Origin: Phoronis australis
Lineage: Eukaryota > Phoronida > Phoronidae
Length of the DNA: 64,000 nt
Direction: 5' to 3'
Assembly (NCBI GenBank): GCA_002633005.1
Contig: NMRA01000704.1
Span: 99,310-163,309 of the forward strand
Part shown: piece after piece, positions 58,334-64,000 of the stretch
Layout of the letters: each line of letters starts with the position of its first letter
How positions within the stretch are numbered: position 1 is the first letter of the stretch
Position numbers and translations under genes: made by a program
The notes under the pieces: model-generated
Databases searched by the model: none
Seen by the model: the letters and a program-made list of their open reading frames with translations, nothing else
What the model was told of the DNA's origin: nothing

Positions 58334-58609
58334 ATGCTAACTTGTTCTCGTCATCCTCTGCTTTGCGTATTTCTGCTGGGCCTTTTCTCAAAAACAAATT
58401 CTATCAATATTACGTTCACGAAAACGAGTAACTTGTGCTGCTTGACGGAGGTAGCGTATATTGACATTAAAGATGTTGAACTGTCGAAGTGTGCCATCTT
58501 GTGCGACAGTCGGCCAGACTGTGTCACGCTAACTTACGACTCGTTGGAAATGGTCTGTCACACCGTTGACGTCAAGAATTGTGTTAAAGATCTAGCACTA
58601 TGGATTCAG
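58334..58609 (+). CDS. Secreted PAN/Apple-like protein, first coding exon
   Basis: The ATG at 58334 opens a 92-codon exon ending at a textbook donor TTCAG|gtaagc in phase 0. Residues 1-23 (hydrophobic core PLLCVFLLGLFS) form a signal peptide. Then follow a sequon (INIT) and a cysteine-rich segment: LCCLTEVAYIDIKDVELSKC, then AILCDSRPDCVTLTYDS and two more Cys. The order C...v.l..C..lC...p.C..l.Yd....C is that of PAN/Apple domains, which bind protein or carbohydrate in extracellular proteins. The domain is nearly complete in this exon. Partner exons must lie to the right, and I could not identify them before the window end. Confidence 0.55.
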
Positions 58610-59214
58610 GTAAGCATTGGGTTTTGCAAAGGATCGGGGGTATTCTAAGCGGTATAAGCTTAGAAGAGTGCCCTTCTCGCGGCTAAAAAGAATGGCCTTT
58701 CCAGCAACGTTCCCAACTAAAGGTACATACACTGTGGGAGTTCGGAAATCTACAAAAGTCTCATTTGCACGCAAATCTACAAAAGAATTTCCAATGTTTA
58801 GTTTTTTATTTTACAAATAACTTGTTCTTATTTTGACAATTTCTCTTTGTACAACATTCTGTCCTGCACTTAAAATGACTATGAACCCACCTGCCACCAA
58901 GGAAAAAGCTTTGAAGTTAGTCCTCTAACCGTTATACAATTGGTCTCAAAACAGGCCTTAGTCAAACCGCTGGTGATTTCAGGGTTTCAAAGAAGTGGCA
59001 ATTCGTTACTGCTTGAGACAAGGCTCATAATATGGCCCAAGCATGGTCTAAACAAGTAACTACCTGTCAGTTCCTTATAAAGAAATCAACTTTCATCTGA
59101 GTAAAAAGAAAATTGAGACTTCTTCAATAGTGATGAGTAGTCTACATCAAACGTTCGGTTCTTGAACGAAACACGAGGTTTTAGCCGCTTTATGGATAAA
59201 GTTCAGCCGTACAA
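58610..59214. other. Intron following the PAN-domain exon
   Basis: Begins with donor gtaagc. The frame at 58617-58820 is read-through only. Confidence 0.35.
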
Positions 59215-59345
59215 TCGGTAGCCGCCCACCTAGCTGCATGAAGACCATCGTCAAAATACACTGGGTACCACTGTGTGTTGAGCTTCGACAGATCTCGAAA
59301 TTGCACACAGCCCGGGTAGTTCTGCTTGTCACCTCGCCATGGAGC
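59215..59345 (-). repeat. Fragment of repeat R1, inverted
   Basis: The reverse complement contains gcgaggtgacaagcagaact, gggctgtgtgcaatttcg, agctcaacacacagtgg, gtgtattttgacgatggtct and cagctaggtgggc, the right-end segment of R1 (compare 35160-35280 and 52850-52960). Confidence 0.6.
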
Positions 59346-60671
59346 CTGTATCAACAAGTAGAGCTAAAGACCGGCGGGGTGCATGCAAAATCTAAAGAAT
59401 CCTACACGAGTCTCAGGTTTATGACATGGTCAAAACCTCTTGGAAATTTCCTCAAAATCCCGAGGCTTTCCGAGGGATTTTGACGAAATTTCCAAGAGTT
59501 GCCCAAGTCATCAATCTGAGTCGAGTGTAGGATTTACTTTCTCACTTGAACCGTAAAAACGATCTTTGTCGAAAAAAATCGACGTGTCTAAAACGTTCAC
59601 CCAGATGACGCAACTTTTGCAAAAACATGCTTGCGCAATGAACAGCAATTCAGTTACTTTTTGTTAATAGCTATATTTTAAGCTTAACAATTGTAAATTG
59701 CATTCAGCTTTCTTAGTAAATATTCAAGTTAGAATCTAATACATAGTCTAAACTTAAAAATGCTTATAAATAACTGTCAGCAAGATTTCCCCGCGCGTGA
59801 GCACCGGATTGACCTTGAGACAGCACAGCTAGACGGTCTCTCCGCGTTTCTTGGGTTGGGGCTCGTCTCCGTTCGTGGTTATGGGATTCGCCGCCGAATA
59901 TGGGTCCGTTTAAGAGGTTGTTTGCATGTCCTTCCGACTGGGAGTACAGTTGCGACACCCCATTTATCAATCATATCCTTGTCACCTTTTCGGAATTCCG
60001 GCATTGTTTGGTTGGCGCGCGTTTGGTTGTTTTAGTGTTTTGCAGACTATAAAATGTAAGGTATATGGATTTCGTCTTTGCACTACTTTGTGATTCGACC
60101 ACGTAATATATAGGCCTACACAAAACGTATCGAGAGTGGCGTACATGAAATAATATCCCACGATACGTGGAATAATGTCGAGTGAGACATAAACATGTAC
60201 GCCACTCGAGGCACGTTTTGTATTTATCCCATACGCATCGAATTCGTGAGTTTCTTTTGTTTTCTTTCGAAATTTTAGGAATACTTCTCCTAACTGGTTA
60301 CGTGGCGAATCACAACTTGTTGTGTATGTACGTGCGCGTTATAGTGCTAACTTACTATAGTAAAAGAAAACAGTTTTAAATGTAACGGTTTATTACTTGA
60401 AATTGATAAAAAGTTTGAAAACGACAGTCACTGTGCATTGAACTTGTATCATATTCCGAAAATAAATAAATAAGAAGAATATTTATAACATTTTAAAATT
60501 CCCATCGGGTAGCTGCACTCAGTCATGAAACTAGGTCATTGACCGAAGCGCGTAGCCTACACGTCGTCTGTTTTCACGAAGATGGTAACAGTGCCACCAT
60601 TGACGGCAGCTCCTGCGAGTATGGCTGTTGTAGCGTTGTTGCAGGTACGTTGTCGCATTTCTACGGATTCT
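59346..60671. other. Non-coding stretch, nothing recognised
   Basis: Short frames only. A short inverted repeat centred near 59468 (cttggaaatttcctcaaaat and its complement attttgacgaaatttccaag) is noticeable but isolated. Confidence 0.3.
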
Positions 60672-60745
60672 GTGGACTTGGTACAAAGCTGTATACTAAA
60701 TACACGACAGCTGTTCATACAGCTAGCTGGCTGGCCACGGTCGGA
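60672..60745 (+). mobile_element. R1 miniature: left and right ends fused
   Basis: The sequence CTTGGTACAAAGCTGTATAC (R1 left end) passes after about 15 bases directly into ATACAGCTAGCTGGCTGGCC (R1 right end, as at 35261-35280). The whole body is missing, giving a roughly 70-bp internally deleted derivative. Confidence 0.55.
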
Positions 60746-61189
60746 TTCTGTAGCATGGGTAGGTTCACATGTAGCTGGGACGGTCGTCGTTGCTGCTCGT
60801 GTAATACTGTCGCCGATAGTATCGGGTGCTGTCATGGCCAGTGACAACAGTGTTTGATATCGGCGAAGAATCGGTGCCTGAGTTGCAGACGGTATAATAC
60901 ATAGAAATTGAAAACTGTGACAGAACTGTCATACAATTAACAGTCCTGTTCCAGATGTTACGATTGATACCTGGTTGCATGTTGAGTGGTATTTATACTG
61001 CTACAATTGTATTACTTTAAGCTATTTTCCGAAAGTTTGATGATCTAACCGGCTAACGACGTCGAGTCGACATTGACCTACCTTTTGAACCTTCAATGTC
61101 AGAGGTCACTGTTGAAGTAGTGCGGGATGTGAATACGGAATACATTATTACATACATTATTACATGGCCGTATTTCCCTCGACAGATTC
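60746..61189. other. Non-coding stretch
   Basis: Overlapping frames on both strands (60539-60857) are Cys/Ser-rich but without recognisable motif. Confidence 0.25.
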
Positions 61190-61745
61190 AACGCGTATGG
61201 GAAAAAAGTTTACGTACTCGGTGTTATTAGCCAGTCGTGTCGTAACACATTCCAGGTCATGTGAGAAAAGCATGTCGGGACGTTTTGAAAACAGTACGCT
61301 CGTGATACGCGCAGTCATGTCCCAATTTTTGCGACATCTCTCGGGAGATGATGACAGCTTCCCAGCAGCAAATCTGTTCCGAAATTCGGTTTGCTGGTAT
61401 CAAAATTCTAAAAACTTATAATGAAGTGAAACCAGTTCTAATAATTTGTTTTGACGTGTACGCAACCTCGTGAAAGAACAACAGTTGATTGAAGAGTCGA
61501 GGAGAAAAAGAAACTGGCCAAAAAGTGACGCAATATTCCATGGCGTGGAAAGCCTACGCAAAAAATCGCACCACAACTTTAGCTACAGATTAAAGGTAGA
61601 ACGCGAATTTTTCCAACACCGGCAAATAATAATTTACTCAAGGAAGAGTGTACTTTTTAATGACACTAATTTTGTGTCATTTTATTTGGTCAGTTTTTTA
61701 CCAACAGCGGCGCAAAGCTGTGTATTCAGTACACAGCTTTTCGCC
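61190..61745 (-). mobile_element. Repeat family R1, long inverted copy with a co-varied hairpin
   Basis: The reverse complement of the 34473 and 52194 copies. It carries gcgacatctctcgggagatg, aacagttgattgaagagtc, aaaaagaaactggcc and acactaattttgtgtcatt. The hairpin end at 61714-61740 has arms AAAGCTGTGTA and TACACAGCTTT with loop TTCAG. Both arms differ from the 52202 hairpin at the mirror-image position, so pairing is preserved. Confidence 0.65.
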
Positions 61746-61925
61746 TAGGCTTTGTTTTTGGTGCAAAACTCTAAGAAAGGGTAACCATGGAAGCCTGGTA
61801 CAGATGAATAAAATAGATGCTGGAATGCCGTGTAGTAAACAACGGATAGTAAAAGTAAGACGGCGAGTGTCGGTACTAAAATATATTAGAATAGTCCTCA
61901 CGTTTCCAGCTATACGCTCGTTATC
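61746..61925. other. Short non-coding stretch
   Basis: Nothing recognised. Confidence 0.3.
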
Positions 61926-62032
61926 AAGGGCATGACACTCGCTGGTTCCCTGCGTGCCGCTAGGTGGTCAGTAGCCAGCACGCACGTATCACTTACTCGC
62001 TGGTGCCCTAGGTACCTAGCCAGCACACAGGT
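61926..62032. repeat. Tandem duplication, two units of about 50-60 bp
   Basis: Both units contain CACTCGCTGGTTCCC / TTACTCGCTGGTGCC, CTAGGT, and TAGCCAGCACGCACGTATCAC / TAGCCAGCACACAGGTATCAC. CTAGGT and AGCCAGC/GCTGGT words give each unit internal dyad symmetry. Confidence 0.65.
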
Positions 62033-62539
62033 ATCACGCAGTGGCACGCGCTTTAGCATTGGTTGTTGTGCACAGGATTGTCTGCCTATGGCCGTTAATT
62101 TTCATGCCCAAATTGTCTCCCCAAAATACCAAGCGTGAGGAGATTTGACACACCTAATGAGACATACAATACCCGCACTCGAGCACGAGATCTTGTCCAT
62201 CATTCGACACGAGACGACGTCACGACTAATGACAGATTCCCCTGATATACAAGGGCAACTCAGGCACCTGGGTTTTTCACATCTCACCTAGCACACCTGC
62301 TGGTGATCTACGTTTGTATGTTAGTGAATCTGCTTCTACCTAGAATATTCTTCAGATTGGAAGGCTGTCTGTAGACCAGACGTGGCGATACCGGGGAAAA
62401 CCTTGGTCAAATACTCGTCGTCTAACCCTTCCTCTCATCATGCGTACTCCACTGTTAGTTGTCGTGGCCGATATTGTTCCTACTGTCTATCGTGTATCAC
62501 CATGCGGTCGCCTGCCCACAGTCTCAAAAAAGTGATACA
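62033..62539. other. Non-coding stretch, nothing recognised
   Basis: Short frames only. The LINE fragment begins near its right border. Confidence 0.3.
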
Positions 62540-63340
62540 TGTCTGTAATGGTGAAAATGTTAGTATGGAAAGCAATGGTGAACATGTTAGTATGGAAAGC
62601 AAGCGTTTAAAATGGGAAACGATGAAAATGAAAATAGGAGAATTTACCATAGGGTTTTCAAAAAGAAAATCGAAAATGAACAACACTTTAGAGAATAGCT
62701 TAGTAAATCAAATTAATTTCCTAACTGGTGAATTAGCTACAGGCAAGGTAGATAAGAAAGACTGTTTAGGACTTAGAAATGGTTACGTCAAAGCTGACAT
62801 TGCTGCAGTCTCATAAAATACAGGGTCACATAATACGAGCAAGGTTCAGATAGGGGTAATACAATTCCATTTTTGGTAGTCAAGAAAAGAATGTGTTGGT
62901 ATTATTAAAAATGAAAATGATAAAATCATCAAGAATAGTTCAGAAATTAAAGCAGAACTGGTTGTTTATATCTTTATTTTTTATGCTACTGGTCACTGAC
63001 TTGATCCGGATATTACTCCTACAAATCTCCGAACTTTCGAATACATTAGAACCTTATAATGCAGATTTATTAGACAAACCGTTGTCTGACGAAGAATTTG
63101 TTGAAGTATTAAATAACTCTAAGAATAATAAATCTCCATGAAATGTTCAGTTATGAATTCTTCAAGCGTTTTTGGCAGAAAGACACAAGGAACGCCTTTT
63201 AGTATGTTTTAAAGTTGGCAATCTATGACCACCACAAAAGCAAGGAGTGATTACCCTCCAAAGATGAGGCTGAAATGTTGTCGTTAAATAATTGGAGACC
63301 CATATCGTTATTTAATGTTGATTACAAATTAAAGATTTGC
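62540..63340 (+). mobile_element. Second decayed L1/Tx1-type LINE fragment
   Basis: Recognisable pieces are the linker helix KRLKWETMKMKIGEFTIGF then SKRKSKMNNTLENSLVNQIN, the pre-RT segment LLDKPLSDEEFVEVLNNSKN then NKSP (motif 0/1 of the RT), and GVITL...NWRPISLFNVDYKL near 63246-63330. Stops and frameshifts interrupt every segment, and the remaining RT motifs are absent. Within the window it is truncated at both ends. It is a different copy from the LINE at 4772, with clearly diverged sequence. Confidence 0.8.
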
Positions 63341-64000
63341 AATGAAATCAAGATGTGTAATGAGATAACATAATACGGCGCAATAAGAGTAAATAGAAAG
63401 TCTGTAACGCAGAGTTACATATACAGCCCATTTTGGCTCATAAACGAAGTAAATAAGAATCTTTAGCGAGCGAAGAAAAGTCTTCTTGTCAGTGGTGCAC
63501 AACCTACAGTACGTACTCCATATTCATGAGACATACCTTGGAGCCCAACTTCGCATACTCATGAAATCCAGACAAAATGTATTAGTAACCGGGCGTCTAA
63601 TAGCCGAAGTATTATACATTTTTGCATATAAAATTTTGAAAAATACACCAGTACGAAATTTCATAGCGGAGTGGTAGTAAATCTTTGGAGTAGTAGGCTG
63701 TTCCTATTTACAAGCAACTTATGTAACACGCAAAAATATCACCTAAAATTTCGTCGAGTTGTTCTCCGACTAAACATTTCAATCCGAGTATGCGATGAGG
63801 TATAATCACTGATGTAAAACGCCTTGTTTGAAAGTTTGCCAAAGGTTAACGAGTAGTAATCCAGTGAGGAATTTTTCTTTCTGGACATTCTGAATTTTGG
63901 GCCGGTTTTTTTGCAAGTAACCGCCATGGCATCCCCATTTCTACGATTACGAATTCCGTCTCGTCTCAGAAAAATGGAGCCGAGAATCAACGTCGTGTAC
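63341..64000. other. Right end of the window, nothing recognised
   Basis: Frames at 63486-63677 and 63739-63990 have no motif. Confidence 0.3.

Noticed and set aside
1-64000. CRISPR arrays, bacterial operons, ribosome binding sites, rRNA genes
   Set aside because: Nothing of the kind is visible; spliced exons and repeat content show a eukaryotic genome.

Overview
The window reads as eukaryotic nuclear DNA from an invertebrate animal. There is no operon-like gene packing, coding sequence is split into short exons with GT/AG borders, and most of the length is non-coding DNA holding several families of dispersed repeats. Frequent TACATGTA-like and TAGGCCT-like words, a decayed L1/Tx1-type LINE, THAP-type transposon remains, MITEs and NRF-1/YY1-like motifs inside repeats suggest a marine invertebrate, perhaps a hemichordate, echinoderm or cephalochordate. 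The species is not proven. Base calls stop at 53856-54143 (288 N) and there is one N at 47036.

The best-supported gene is a beta-1,4-galactosyltransferase (B4GALT family) on the minus strand, 33022 down to 25164. Six coding exons can be placed to the base with compatible phases, giving a 343-residue type II Golgi enzyme. Its first intron (28019-32757) contains a THAP-domain DNA transposon. The most interesting candidate lies at 19142-22030 on the plus strand: two well-supported exons plus one tentative exon encode an all-helical, glycosylatable protein. Intron phases, exon partition and helix patterns resemble the IL-6/CNTF/CLCF1-type class I helical cytokines, which are poorly known outside vertebrates. 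Shorter gene pieces are a secreted PAN/Apple-like first exon (58334-58609), an exon resembling the P2X7-type cysteine domain (50450-50725), a C-x2-C zinc-knuckle exon inside a TIR element (54540 onward), and unrecognised exons at 33112-33479 and near 43136-43310.

Repeat layout. Family M1 is a GC-rich MITE with GCGCACCCAG-type ends, at 2993, 36092, 38244/39798, 46825 and 51425. Family M2 is a roughly 150-bp MITE at 12946 and 49407. Family R1 (34473, 41645-, 52194, 59215-, 60672, 61190-) carries an 11-bp-arm terminal hairpin whose arms co-vary between copies. Family R2 (4621, 16130, 19925) carries an NRF-1 palindrome and CCGCCATCTT motifs. A TTAA-flanked THAP transposon is present twice (29455-31117 and 38403-39797), and the second copy is nested in an M1 MITE. 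A TIR element at 54453-56873 encloses a second inverted-repeat pair. LINE remains lie at 4772-8190 and 62540-63340. Tandem and simple repeats are at 12371, 19677, 31436, 53662 and 61926. A five-pentamer heat-shock element at 47438 stands without an obvious gene.
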